A stretch of 21,328 nt of DNA from positions 1-21,328 of IMG/VR virus record IMGVR_UViG_3300020438_000330; one strand, given 5' to 3'. Below are positions 1-10,175 of the stretch, one piece after another (the first letter of the stretch is position 1; every line of letters starts with the position of its first letter). The stretch comes from a virus. The translations under genes and the position numbers were made by a program. Under the pieces are notes generated by a model. It was not told the origin of the DNA and did not search any database. It saw nothing but the letters and a program-made list of their open reading frames with translations.

Positions 1-3000
1 AACTTTGGATTAAGCCATAATTCTTCACTAAGTTCTATTGTTGCTCTTTCTTTGAATACTAGCTTATCAGTACCTCCGATGAAATGATACATTTCACTTC
101 GAGCTATTCCTGATAAACTAGATGTATCTTTAACCAATACATAACTTCCTTCTACTGGATCGCCAGCGTCTAAATATGCTTGTTTTGTTTCATATACTAC
201 ATCAGCTACAGTATTAGGGTTAAATCTAAATGTAACATTATTATTATCATCTCGTTCTACTAGGTGCCAATCTTTAAAAGCTACATAATCACTTACTTTA
301 TAATTTACAGTACCTTCAACAAATTCATGACTGAAAGCAGTCTCCCAATTATTCATTTCATCTATAACGTTTACTTCTCTTAACAATGAGTTTACAGTAT
401 AAACAAAGTTTTGTCTAGCCTCTTCTAGCTCTCTATACAAACTTTGTCTTGGTCTGATCTGATGTCCGTATCTATTAAATTTATGTAGCTTTAAGTTAGG
501 AACAGGCTGATCTCTTCTTATGATAATGTCATTGGCTTCTGTACTATTATCTTCTTCAAAGTCGTAAATTCTATTCCAATGTGATGTATCACTGTCAGTA
601 CTAGGTTGATTATTAAGATTGCTGTCAACTCTACTGATGTAGTAATTATCTCCATCTTTAACTACTGCATCTGCTGCATATGAAGTGCTACCCGACCATG
701 TTGTAAATAATTTTGTAATACTGTGTTTGTTAAATCCACACAAGCTATCACGTACTTTAATATGCAAGTACTCAGGGATAACACTTTGCGAGTCTGCTTC
801 TGCAAGCATTAACCAATCTTGCATTGCTAAAGCATTAAATCTTCTATCAACATCTAATTGTACAACTGTATTTTGTGTAACTGAATTGCTAATACCTGAC
901 AACAATAATGTATGAGTACCTGCTGTAGCACACCAACTTAAATTATATCCACCGGGGTCAGTTAATAGTTGACTTAATTGTAATACATTGTACTGTCTAA
1001 CACCACTAAAGTTTGTTTTGTTTTTAACCCAGAAATAATATGACGTTTCAGTTTGTTTTGTACGGTTATTATAGTACGACTGTTCAGTCCAATTATATAC
1101 TTCCTCGCCGTTTACAATAGTAAAATATACTTCGCCGCTGGCTGTATTACCGTCTACTACTGTTCCTCTATCAACTAAAGAACTCCATGCTTCTGGAAGC
1201 ACAGGAGATCTTGTCCATTCATATATGTCTATGCTTGCACCGTCAAAAAGTTTACCCCAGTTGTTTTGCATATAGTCTATGGTACCTTGTTCATAATCTA
1301 AATAAACTGCTTGACTTAAATCCCACCAACGTTTTCCAATATAATTGCTATCCCATGCATCAGGATTATCTATTTCTCCGTCTAGTGTATTATAGTTATA
1401 ATTTGCAACATCGTTTGTTAGTTGAATATCTATCTCATTATGAATAAATCCAAATATGATACCTTTAACCGGATCCCATGTTTCTAAACTAGTAATAGTT
1501 GTTTGCTTAACAGCATCATATAGTTTAACATTCTTAACCAAATCATTTCTTGCTTGCTTATTGCCACTACGAACTATTTGCCAAGAGCCAACATTGCCGT
1601 TTATATCGTCCCATGTGCCTACCCATTTATAAACTTGACTGCTAGGATTACTTGCATCGCCGTCATTGTCTACGAATGTATAAATTGGATTAAGTGCATT
1701 ATCTTGTCTAACACTTGCAAAATTATATTTGTAAACTCCATTTACTTTTGTTTGTCTGTCGGCTTCCATAGCAGTGTATGTGCTAAATCTCATTTTTCTC
1801 AATGGATAAATGTTACCAGCGTCACCTTCAGTTTCAATGTATTCATCAATATAAAATCTTGCTACATTATTTGTATCTACTCTTGTGACCTGATGTATTC
1901 CATCAATGCTAGGAATTGAATTACTACCGTTAATGAATACATAGTCTCCAACTTCTAAGTTATGTGCTTGTACATTTCCAGTTTGTCTAACAACATCAAT
2001 TTGTGCTTCATCACTACTTACAATACCAGTACATACTTTATTAGTGTACATACCGAAATCCATTGTTTGATAAATCTCATGTCCTAGATTATAGTTACCG
2101 AATTCACTATCGTCTGCAACCCAAATACTAAACAAGTTAGGATCATTATTCATTTCAACAAAAATTTGATTTCCGTCACTGCCAACAATAGCATTAAACA
2201 CATTACTTACTGGGCCTTCTGTAGCACTATAAGTTTGTGCTATTAAACCTATTGTTGTATTTGCAGTACCAGCTCCGATTACCAGTGTTGAGTTTGTACT
2301 CGAAATGTGTACTTTGTTTTGACTATTTGTAGCTGTTACACCGCTAATTGTTGCTATATTAATGCTTTCTAATATATCGGTAATGCCAAGTGTTGCATTA
2401 GTTGTTGTGGTAGTTGTACTAGCTGGTGTTATACCACTGTTTATTCCTATAACACTGTTAGCAGTGCCGGGTCCAACATAAAAATTACTATTATTACTTT
2501 GTAATCTAATTAAGTTCCCTAAGGCACTAGCTGTGATACCTGTTATTCCTGCTTGGTTAATTTGATCAATCACTTGCTGTTGGCTTAGATTAGGTTTTAA
2601 TTCTACAAAAGAACTAGTAGATGATATTGTTTCAGTTGCAGTATTAAATCCTACAGTAGCATTCATTGTTGCAGCACTAATAGATAATGAAAAGCTAGTT
2701 GAATTATCATTTGTAGTTTTGGTAATTGTTAGTTGACTGTTTACACTTTGTCCTGCGGTTATATTAGCAATGCCGGCGGCATCAATTTTAGTTATAATAT
2801 CAGCTAACGAATATATTTTAAAACCAGTTGTTGACTCTGATGCAACTTGTGTATTAACATCAAATACTGTTGTAGCATTTGCGGCATCTTTTAAATATGT
2901 CGCAATATCATCTGTGTATGTGCCTAGATTTAGTCTTCCTCGACAAGTCGTTAGCTGAGCAGAACTAATTGTTTCTGTGCCATCACCAACATTTTGTCCA

Positions 3001-6000
3001 ATAAAATTTGTTCCTAGTAAGTTGTTTATTAAAATGCAGTCTTGGTCTAGCATGAACTGTGCGGCTGTAAGTGTACTACCACCTAAAGCTATAAGTGCTT
3101 TAAGATGATCAATATTAAGTCCTGCATTGTTTCCAAAATAAGTTTGTATCCATTGCGTCCATGCTGCAGAAGTATTAGCTGCGATATATGCCACTCTTAA
3201 TTGTTCAATCCTATTAATTCTTTGTGATGCTATTGATGCAATACTACTTTGATTTTGTACCCAACTACTACTGTTAAATGTGTTCTCAAATGCTACTTGA
3301 GCTGTAATTGGATTAGTTGTGGTTAGAGGGTCGTTAAAGTTAACAGTAGTTCCGTCAATCGTTAATGCTGCTGTCGCTGAGCCTTGAATAATTGGATTAA
3401 TAACATTACCTGTTTTTACAATGTCATTGAACGTTGTTACGATAACAACATTACTAAAAGTAATAGTCGAAGCTAATGTTGCTGATTGTCCTAATGTTAA
3501 TGTACTATCGTGTGGCACAACATCACTAGTGTTTATATCACCGGTACCGTCTATTGTAATAACATTCAGTGTTTCGCTAACTGCACTCTTTGTTAAACTA
3601 ATAGTATTGCCGTCTATTATCAATGTTTGCCCGGATGTTGGGATAATAGGTAGTGTAACTGTACCGTGAATTTCTATGGGGTTTCTTGCCGTTGCTAGTC
3701 CACTTGCTCCGTCTGGATCTGCCATATCCCAAACTCGGCCTTTATAGATTACTTTATCTCCTTGTTTATAACTAGTCTTACTGTCCCACTGATCATACAA
3801 CTTCCATTTACCACTAAAGTCGTATACATCTTTTGTTTCTGTTGGAAATAATGTAAAGTCTTCTTTGTTTAATGTTCTATAGTCAGTTTCAGTCAATAAT
3901 GGTAAACCAGCGTTTATAAAATCTTTTGCAAACATACTGTTTTGATTTTGGTCGTCATATGTTTTTACTTCTCTAGTTGTAAACTGTTCAGAATCTGGAT
4001 TGTAAACATTTAGTGGACTAGTATCATCGATATCAATTACAATATCACTGAGTACATCAGTTTTTGGTGCATTTGTAAATCTAATTGGTTGCGGATCTGT
4101 TACTAATAGTTGAGGTGTTATTTGAAACTCAGTTAATTTTCTTTTAGCAGTATCTCCGAAATCAGCCATTCTAACTGCCCACATCTCATGTAATTCAGCT
4201 GTTGCATTTCCATCAAACAGTCCAGTGTTTCTCATAAATGCATCAAGTGCATAACGAGTGCCTTTATATTTGTATGTTCCTTTAACAAACTCGTACACAC
4301 TGTCTTCATCTAAATCTAGTGTGTTGGCCCAATTTGGTTTATTATATCCACTGTTAAATCTAGCAACATCACTTATTTGTTTATTGCTTAATGTGTTTGT
4401 TCTACCCAAGTATTGATCTACTTCTTTAGCTGTAGTATCAAAGTTTGGAAGTATAGAATTACCGTTAACAATATATCCAGGACTGTATAATTTACCATTC
4501 CAGTCTTTAGTTCTATTACCTCTCCATTGTATACGCTTATGTACTTGCCCGATCTCTGAAGAACTAATTGTATCATCAAAGTTTGTAACATTATCAAATA
4601 CAAATATATGTTCAATTTGTGATTTATATAATCTAAGTCCGTATAGATTAGTTTTGGATGAATCTTTAACTTCAAATATTGTGTCTTCATCTGTCGACAT
4701 TGATGTTCTAGTAATTGCAATATCTGTTGCACTAATTTGCTTGCCTAAATTATCAAGTATATTATAAACACCGTCGTACCTTGTGTTTAAATTATCGAAG
4801 TATCCGTCTTTATTATCTTTAACCACAACTGTAGTGGAATCTGGAATCAAATATAGTGGAAACTGTGTAGCTGATCCAGTTGCCCAGTTGCCAAAGTTAC
4901 TTGATGCACTGGTCCAAGACTGTGTAAATCCTAATCCATTAAGATAGTTTCCGTAACCATTAATAAAGTCATAAACTTCTTGTATTGTTTTTAGTTCTGT
5001 GTTATAGTCCAATTGACTAATAGCAGTTTCAAAGTCTGTGTATCTTCTAACATCTACTTGTAGTGTTCCACTGAATGTTACTTTAGCACTAGGTCCGTTA
5101 GTTGCTGGTGCGTTATATCTAAAGTATCCCAAGCTATTATCATAACCGTTAATTGTATAGCCGTTAGCAGATTTAGTTACTATAATACCACCAAAAAAGA
5201 ATTCAGTATCTGGTTTGTTGTTAAACAGTATAGTGGTAAAGTTTTCTTCTGGTACAAATACTCTGCCTTTATCTTGACTGCTTTCTAATATAAAGTTTTG
5301 ATTGTTATTTACAAACCCACCTGCTTTAACAATAGGACTGAATGTCATATTTTTAAATCTGTTTAGAATTGTATCAGCATCATTACCGTTAAATTTGGCA
5401 TATTCAATAATACAGTTACTCAATCCATTAAAATAACGTCTTGCATTATCAGCTAGTTGAGCTTCAAGTATAGCATCGCCGCTACTCAATACTATTGTAG
5501 GTCTATTATAATAACGCTCGCCTGGCTCTAGTACTTTTGCACTAACTATCGAACCATTACTTATTTGTACTTGAGCTTTTCCGTTTATTCCAAAGTTATC
5601 ATATATTGTTACAGTTGGAGCACTAGTATATCCACTACCAGCATTTTTAATTCTAACAGACTCGATGATGCTTCCAATTATTTTACTATCAGTAATCTCA
5701 ATATCTTTCCAGCTTGTTAATTTTTTGCTATCAGTATTAATTACTTGTGGAATTTCATAACCAATTTTACTTTTGGTTGTTCTCTTTCCTGTTTTAAAGT
5801 AAAGATTACTTGCAATCAACGGTCTGACTCTGGTCAAAGCAATCATCTGAGCAAACTTAAATTCACTAGTTCTGCGCCACTGTTCTTCAATCGGACCCCA
5901 GTCTCCATATACAAAGTCTTTTTGTCTTTCTACTAATGTTGGACTAGTTACAACTCCTGCAGCAACAGGATCATTTAGTACACCTGTGTTATCTACTAGA

Positions 6001-9000
6001 GTATTGTTTGCCCAATCATATGATAAATTATGCAAACTCAGACTGTAAGATGCGTTTGCTGAAGAAGGATCACTTGTCAACCCGTATTTTAGTGCAGTAA
6101 TTAATGCTGAACGCTTTGTAGCATCTGTCCAGCTATAGTTTGCGTCCCACCAGCTTGGTTTTTTGTTATACCCTAGCATCTCCCAAGGAGTAATATGTGG
6201 CTTGTCAGTATTAAAGAAGTATCTATATAATCCTCTCCATCCACCTATGTTAGGAGTAACACTACTGTAATTCCAGGTAAACTTATCAGCACCATTGTAA
6301 TAACTGTCGCTAGTTAAATTAACAATCTTGTTAGCTACTTTCCATTTATTAAATTCGCTTTTCATAGCACTGTGAAATTCTATCCAGCTATAAGGTGTTG
6401 GTCTATTAGCATTTGGCCAGTATCTCTTAGAATCTGAAATAGATTCTAAGCTATCACTTAGATTGTTAAACATTCTTAATTCTAAGTCCCATAGTCCAGC
6501 GTCAACTGGATCAAAACCTGCTACTTGTCTGTCATAAAGTTCTGTTCCGTTGCGTACATGGATACTACCATCGTGTCCAATAATTACACTATCCGTTGCT
6601 GTACCTGTACTATCTTTACTGTAATCACTCCTCAGTTCAGGTGTGTAAGGTTGTATCAATCCTACTTTTGAAGCACTCGGAGGAACAAAGCTAACACTAT
6701 CTTTTGCATACCATCTAACATGTATATTGTTTTTGCCACTACCAGGAAATGTAATTCCACTCAGTGTAATAGTAACTTGATAATCACTAAGTGTATACTC
6801 AATATCTTTAACTAATGCTCTCCATGTGTGGGCACCAGCAGCATCAGGTATCTGTATCCAAACCTGTATATGGTTCTGTGTATCATTATATTTGTTTACT
6901 GCAAAAGGCAAATCAAAAACAGGTGATTGGTTCAATACCCAACTGTAATTTTTACTTTCATAGTCTCTATACATTGCTACTTGACTTCTTGCAAAAATAC
7001 TATCTTTATTTTTACCTAAATTTAGTGCTTCTAATGTTTTGTCTACCAGTTTATATACAGGCTCTGATATATCTGTTGATTCATGTAACTGTTTAATTTT
7101 ATGTTTGAATAGTTTCTTAAACTCTTTGTATGAATTACTACTATATTGTAAACTACTAACAATATCAGTATCATTTTCTGTAAACAGTTGACTTATTAGT
7201 TCTGTAGAAAAAGCCTGTTGCTTTATTATACCACCGTGTGTGTGATCATGTACAATATTTCTCCAGTTGTTTGTTCCAAACCAATCATTTTCAAATAAAG
7301 GATTTGATATCATCTGTGATCTCATATGACTAAGTAAATCTCCAAAACTAACTTTATCAAAAGTTAAATTCTGTGGATTCGCTAGATGTGTGTCTGCAAC
7401 TTTTTGATATCCTTCAACATCATCACTATATCTTGCATCAGTAAAGCATTCTAATTTGTAAATGTCATCTTTCCGTAAACCACTACTAACCGTTACTATG
7501 TTTCCGGATAGTGTGTAGTTTGTTATTTCTTTTCCATTTTTAGTAATACGAATATTTTCATCTTTTGTAGCAGTTTTTAAAAATACAACACCAAAATTTG
7601 TTGGATCTGCCGCTAGTCTATATTTAAAACTAGTAATAGTTGGTGTTGCTATTGTTAATGTAAATACGTCATTGCTACCCGCACTTCTAGTAATTCCACT
7701 GCTTAATGCAGTACCATCAATATCAACAAACTCAATTTCAGCCTGAGGGAATCGAGTTCTAATAGTATAAGTGGTACCAGTATTTAAAAATAAGTTAGGT
7801 AGTTTGCCACCTAAACGGTGCGATCTACTGTTATTAACTGAAGTTGTAGGCTGACTGTGTACTACTAAAAGATTATTGTGTTCTTTAGAAAAATCATACA
7901 GTCTATCAGTGTCAAAGTTATTGTGTCCTACATTGAATTTAATAGGAACAGTTGCGTCCGTAACAGTATGTTGTATAATTCTTTGTGTTGGTTGTCCTTT
8001 GGTAAGTGTCCAACCGTTATGGTATCTTCCTGTATCAACAAATTTATAGTAATAGTATCCTTCAATTTCTCTAGCTACATTTTTTTGAAAGTCTGTACTT
8101 TGGAAAGTATAATTGAATCTCTTATGATACAAGTCAACACAAAAGTTTAATCCTGGATTATTTCCATAGTCAACATACTCCGGATTAAATCCCAATGCTT
8201 CATCATATACATTACCTTCTTTATAAGCAAAGTTAAAGATATGACCTCCGTTAAATGTGCTAACAGGATAGGTAGTGGTATCTTGTAATTTTACAAGTTC
8301 TGGGTCATATAGCTGTTGTAATATTCCTGCACTTCTGTGTGGTTTTTGTTGACCATATTCCCATGTATTATTAGTCCAATATAATTCTGCGCCACTTAGT
8401 GGAGCTTCAAAGTTTCCTTGTCCGTCACTGCCGGGACCGCTAAACTCATAAGTGTTAAAACCGTTTAGGATAACAATTTTGTCGTTATCATTTAAAGCAG
8501 TTGCTCCGCTTGATCCGTCACTATTATATTTTACAGTAAGTACAATACTAGTTCCTACTCCACTTACTTCAAATATTTTGTTGTTATAATCATTATTAGA
8601 ACTTCTAAAGAAAATAATTGTGTCGCCATCTTCTAATTCTACTGGAGTAATCTGTTGCCATGTATCTCTATTAGATGCATCCAACGGATTTCTAGGATCT
8701 CCATGATTCTGTACACACTCCCAATAGGTAGTAACAATATTTGTACTAACACCAGAATCTATTTTTACTCTGTCACCTCTTGTTGCACCTAGCAAAGTAT
8801 TCCAATTTTGTGTAATTCCACTAATAGTAACACTGTAACTTGTTTTGCCTACAATAGTAGATGCTGGATCATCACTAGATTCTAATGCATGATCTACACT
8901 TGTAATATGTTTTGAACCAAAATTATATTTCTCAATGTTTGCTTTATATTCAATAATTGGTCTGACTGCTCTGTATTTGTCTAATGCATAAAGATCATCT

Positions 9001-10175
9001 CCAACATTTTCATAGCCGTCATATATCAAACTATTAGCAATAGTTTGTTCGTGTACCCAAAGATTTGAACGTGACCATGCACTTTGGTCTGTGCTAAATC
9101 TTTCTTCTACTAGATAATCTCTGGTAGTCATTCTATGTTCTCTGAGGTCATAGGGTTTAAAATCAAATGCAAACTTATCGCTATCAAACTCTGCAGGCTC
9201 TTGACTACTGTAAGTTGCCACGTTAAGCCATACTCGTTTTCCTTGCTTACCTTCATATTGACCTGGTTTAAATTGTTCAGTTAACTTGATACCAGTGTTA
9301 GATCCAACTCCATCTACAATATAAATTGCGTCATTGAAGTATGCATTTCCTACACTACCTGCATAATTTGTGTGTATTTCTATTTCGTCATTCACTGCTG
9401 GTGCAGTGTTCATTGTTAATACACCAGTTGCTTGTACAAAAGTATAATCACCTGTAAGTACAGGTTGATTATTTTTAAAAATAAATTCATGTCCGCCGTT
9501 AACTGTAGCAGTAAATGTTGTATTACCAACAACAGTTTGTGTGAATCTATCAACAGTATGTGGCGCAAATTTAACTCGCATACCATTTTCAAACGTTAAT
9601 GCTCTTCCATTCTTTTGTGTTGGCGTAGTATACTGTATCTGCCCTATAATAGTATCAATATCAAAAAGACTTGTATACTGTAAAGGACTTGGTGGTAGTA
9701 CGTCTAGAACCCAGTAATACTTGTGATGGTTTATAAACATATCATAGTTGATAGGCATGTCCATTGTATATCCAAATTCATTTAACAATCTGTTATGGTT
9801 ATTGGTATCACTTTCATTATACTTGAGGGTTTTTATAAGATCATCATATGGCAATGCTCCAATAATAGATCTATCATCAGTTCTATTAATTATTCCTGGA
9901 CTAAACTGATAAGGATCGTTGCTTCTACCATCTAACACATAGTTGTCTGTTATATCTTCAGATACTTCCTGCGAACCTATATAACTTTTAACAGATTCTA
10001 AACTACCGGTTGACATCACTTGTTCAAGTGTACTATCTAAGAACTGTTTATTGACTTGTGTTTGTAAAATACTAGGAAGTAATGTTGTTATTTCCTTTGA
10101 ACCTGTATTCTCAAGTGATTCTCCAGGTTTGGTAACTAGTGGGGCTACTATTGGTTTTGGTTGACGTTCACTCAT
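1..10175 (-). CDS. Giant virion structural protein downstream of gp6, C-terminus outside window
   Basis: The frame opens with ATG at 10175 and has no stop down to base 1: 3391 codons plus two bases, so the protein exceeds about 370 kDa. It starts MSERQPKPIVAP and has no signal peptide or obvious membrane segment. The N-terminal region (residues about 25-150, with LPSILQTQVNKQFLDSTLEQ and later HKYYWVLD) resembles, from memory, very large structural proteins of marine T4-like phages. Other landmarks are HDHTHGG near residue 975, PWEMLGY and PSWWD near 1330, a GYTSAPTVTI beta module at about 1504-1558, FVPEENF near 1640, and three IN-motif-like repeats at about 2459-2650. It lies where T4 carries gene 7 and other wedge or fibre genes, so a late peripheral baseplate or fibre role is inferred. 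T4 gp7 is only 1032 aa and I see no clear gp7 similarity. Translation is coupled to gp6 through TAATG. Confidence 0.9.
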   Translation of the reverse strand, partial: MSERQPKPIVAPLVTKPGESLENTGSKEITTLLPSILQTQVNKQFLDSTLEQVMSTGSLESVKSYIGSQEVSEDITDNYVLDGRSNDPYQFSPGIINRTDDRSIIGALPYDDLIKTLKYNESDTNNHNRLLNEFGYTMDMPINYDMFINHHKYYWVLDVLPPSPLQYTSLFDIDTIIGQIQYTTPTQKNGRALTFENGMRVKFAPHTVDRFTQTVVGNTTFTATVNGGHEFIFKNNQPVLTGDYTFVQATGVLTMNTAPAVNDEIEIHTNYAGSVGNAYFNDAIYIVDGVGSNTGIKLTEQFKPGQYEGKQGKRVWLNVATYSSQEPAEFDSDKFAFDFKPYDLREHRMTTRDYLVEERFSTDQSAWSRSNLWVHEQTIANSLIYDGYENVGDDLYALDKYRAVRPIIEYKANIEKYNFGSKHITSVDHALESSDDPASTIVGKTSYSVTISGITQNWNTLLGATRGDRVKIDSGVSTNIVTTYWECVQNHGDPRNPLDASNRDTWQQITPVELEDGDTIIFFRSSNNDYNNKIFEVSGVGTSIVLTVKYNSDGSSGATALNDNDKIVILNGFNTYEFSGPGSDGQGNFEAPLSGAELYWTNNTWEYGQQKPHRSAGILQQLYDPELVKLQDTTTYPVSTFNGGHIFNFAYKEGNVYDEALGFNPEYVDYGNNPGLNFCVDLYHKRFNYTFQSTDFQKNVAREIEGYYYYKFVDTGRYHNGWTLTKGQPTQRIIQHTVTDATVPIKFNVGHNNFDTDRLYDFSKEHNNLLVVHSQPTTSVNNSRSHRLGGKLPNLFLNTGTTYTIRTRFPQAEIEFVDIDGTALSSGITRSAGSNDVFTLTIATPTITSFKYRLAADPTNFGVVFLKTATKDENIRITKNGKEITNYTLSGNIVTVSSGLRKDDIYKLECFTDARYSDDVEGYQKVADTHLANPQNLTFDKVSFGDLLSHMRSQMISNPLFENDWFGTNNWRNIVHDHTHGGIIKQQAFSTELISQLFTENDTDIVSSLQYSSNSYKEFKKLFKHKIKQLHESTDISEPVYKLVDKTLEALNLGKNKDSIFARSQVAMYRDYESKNYSWVLNQSPVFDLPFAVNKYNDTQNHIQVWIQIPDAAGAHTWRALVKDIEYTLSDYQVTITLSGITFPGSGKNNIHVRWYAKDSVSFVPPSASKVGLIQPYTPELRSDYSKDSTGTATDSVIIGHDGSIHVRNGTELYDRQVAGFDPVDAGLWDLELRMFNNLSDSLESISDSKRYWPNANRPTPYSWIEFHSAMKSEFNKWKVANKIVNLTSDSYYNGADKFTWNYSSVTPNIGGWRGLYRYFFNTDKPHITPWEMLGYNKKPSWWDANYSWTDATKRSALITALKYGLTSDPSSANASYSLSLHNLSYDWANNTLVDNTGVLNDPVAAGVVTSPTLVERQKDFVYGDWGPIEEQWRRTSEFKFAQMIALTRVRPLIASNLYFKTGKRTTKSKIGYEIPQVINTDSKKLTSWKDIEITDSKIIGSIIESVRIKNAGSGYTSAPTVTIYDNFGINGKAQVQISNGSIVSAKVLEPGERYYNRPTIVLSSGDAILEAQLADNARRYFNGLSNCIIEYAKFNGNDADTILNRFKNMTFSPIVKAGGFVNNNQNFILESSQDKGRVFVPEENFTTILFNNKPDTEFFFGGIIVTKSANGYTINGYDNSLGYFRYNAPATNGPSAKVTFSGTLQVDVRRYTDFETAISQLDYNTELKTIQEVYDFINGYGNYLNGLGFTQSWTSASSNFGNWATGSATQFPLYLIPDSTTVVVKDNKDGYFDNLNTRYDGVYNILDNLGKQISATDIAITRTSMSTDEDTIFEVKDSSKTNLYGLRLYKSQIEHIFVFDNVTNFDDTISSSEIGQVHKRIQWRGNRTKDWNGKLYSPGYIVNGNSILPNFDTTAKEVDQYLGRTNTLSNKQISDVARFNSGYNKPNWANTLDLDEDSVYEFVKGTYKYKGTRYALDAFMRNTGLFDGNATAELHEMWAVRMADFGDTAKRKLTEFQITPQLLVTDPQPIRFTNAPKTDVLSDIVIDIDDTSPLNVYNPDSEQFTTREVKTYDDQNQNSMFAKDFINAGLPLLTETDYRTLNKEDFTLFPTETKDVYDFSGKWKLYDQWDSKTSYKQGDKVIYKGRVWDMADPDGASGLATARNPIEIHGTVTLPIIPTSGQTLIIDGNTISLTKSAVSETLNVITIDGTGDINTSDVVPHDSTLTLGQSATLASTITFSNVVIVTTFNDIVKTGNVINPIIQGSATAALTIDGTTVNFNDPLTTTNPITAQVAFENTFNSSSWVQNQSSIASIASQRINRIEQLRVAYIAANTSAAWTQWIQTYFGNNAGLNIDHLKALIALGGSTLTAAQFMLDQDCILINNLLGTNFIGQNVGDGTETISSAQLTTCRGRLNLGTYTDDIATYLKDAANATTVFDVNTQVASESTTGFKIYSLADIITKIDAAGIANITAGQSVNSQLTITKTTNDNSTSFSLSISAATMNATVGFNTATETISSTSSFVELKPNLSQQQVIDQINQAGITGITASALGNLIRLQSNNSNFYVGPGTANSVIGINSGITPASTTTTTTNATLGITDILESINIATISGVTATNSQNKVHISSTNSTLVIGAGTANTTIGLIAQTYSATEGPVSNVFNAIVGSDGNQIFVEMNNDPNLFSIWVADDSEFGNYNLGHEIYQTMDFGMYTNKVCTGIVSSDEAQIDVVRQTGNVQAHNLEVGDYVFINGSNSIPSIDGIHQVTRVDTNNVARFYIDEYIETEGDAGNIYPLRKMRFSTYTAMEADRQTKVNGVYKYNFASVRQDNALNPIYTFVDNDGDASNPSSQVYKWVGTWDDINGNVGSWQIVRSGNKQARNDLVKNVKLYDAVKQTTITSLETWDPVKGIIFGFIHNEIDIQLTNDVANYNYNTLDGEIDNPDAWDSNYIGKRWWDLSQAVYLDYEQGTIDYMQNNWGKLFDGASIDIYEWTRSPVLPEAWSSLVDRGTVVDGNTASGEVYFTIVNGEEVYNWTEQSYYNNRTKQTETSYYFWVKNKTNFSGVRQYNVLQLSQLLTDPGGYNLSWCATAGTHTLLLSGISNSVTQNTVVQLDVDRRFNALAMQDWLMLAEADSQSVIPEYLHIKVRDSLCGFNKHSITKLFTTWSGSTSYAADAVVKDGDNYYISRVDSNLNNQPSTDSDTSHWNRIYDFEEDNSTEANDIIIRRDQPVPNLKLHKFNRYGHQIRPRQSLYRELEEARQNFVYTVNSLLREVNVIDEMNNWETAFSHEFVEGTVNYKVSDYVAFKDWHLVERDDNNNVTFRFNPNTVADVVYETKQAYLDAGDPVEGSYVLVKDTSSLSGIARSEMYHFIGGTDKLVFKERATIELSEELWLNPK
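2222..2805 (-). repeat. Three tandem IN-motif-like protein repeats in the giant protein
   Basis: Three degenerate units of about 66-76 residues follow each other. Unit 1 begins DIITKIDAAGIANITA (near residue 2459), unit 2 QVIDQINQAGITGITAS (residue 2535) and unit 3 DILESINIATISGVTAT (near residue 2600). Units 2 and 3 both continue into a short beta segment with an NS pair, then GxGTANxxIG (GPGTANSVIG and GAGTANTTIG). A serine/threonine-rich linker (S followed by six T) separates units 2 and 3. The pattern of a short helix ending in IN, then GVTAS, then beta strands resembles the flagellin hook IN motif of bacterial flagellar proteins. This is a pattern match by eye only. Confidence 0.65.
5497..5665 (-). 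repeat. Glycine-rich GYxxxPxVxI beta module, giant-protein copy
   Basis: Residues about 1504-1558 of the giant protein read SGYTSAPTVTIYDNFG, then GKAQVQISNGSIVSAKV, then GERYYNRPTIVLSSG. That is two GxxY-x3-P-x-V/I half-units around an alternating hydrophobic strand. The same architecture occurs once in gp6 (11690-11890). The two share a 19-base stretch with one mismatch (5622-5640 and 11849-11867). Confidence 0.7.

Noticed and set aside
4260-4280. Late-promoter-like string (forward tatttgta) within the giant gene
   Set aside because: It lacks the ATAAATA core and both conserved flanks of the two accepted sites and does not precede a gene start.
4418-4732. 104-codon minus-strand frame starting MQQILQLLEHQ
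   Set aside because: It lies wholly inside the giant gene in another frame, is rich in I, L, Y and Q from AT-rich DNA, and has no good ribosome-binding site.
685-8150. Several 62-121 codon plus-strand frames across the left half
   Set aside because: All lie opposite the giant open frame, have no shared motifs or start signals, and look like chance frames in AT-rich DNA.
1-10175. The idea that the left 10 kb is non-coding or a broken gene remnant, since no long closed frame ends there
   Set aside because: The minus frame starting at 10175 stays open to the edge with coherent protein-like sequence. I translated several segments in register (near 1, 2341, 2521, 2761 and 3541) without meeting a stop.
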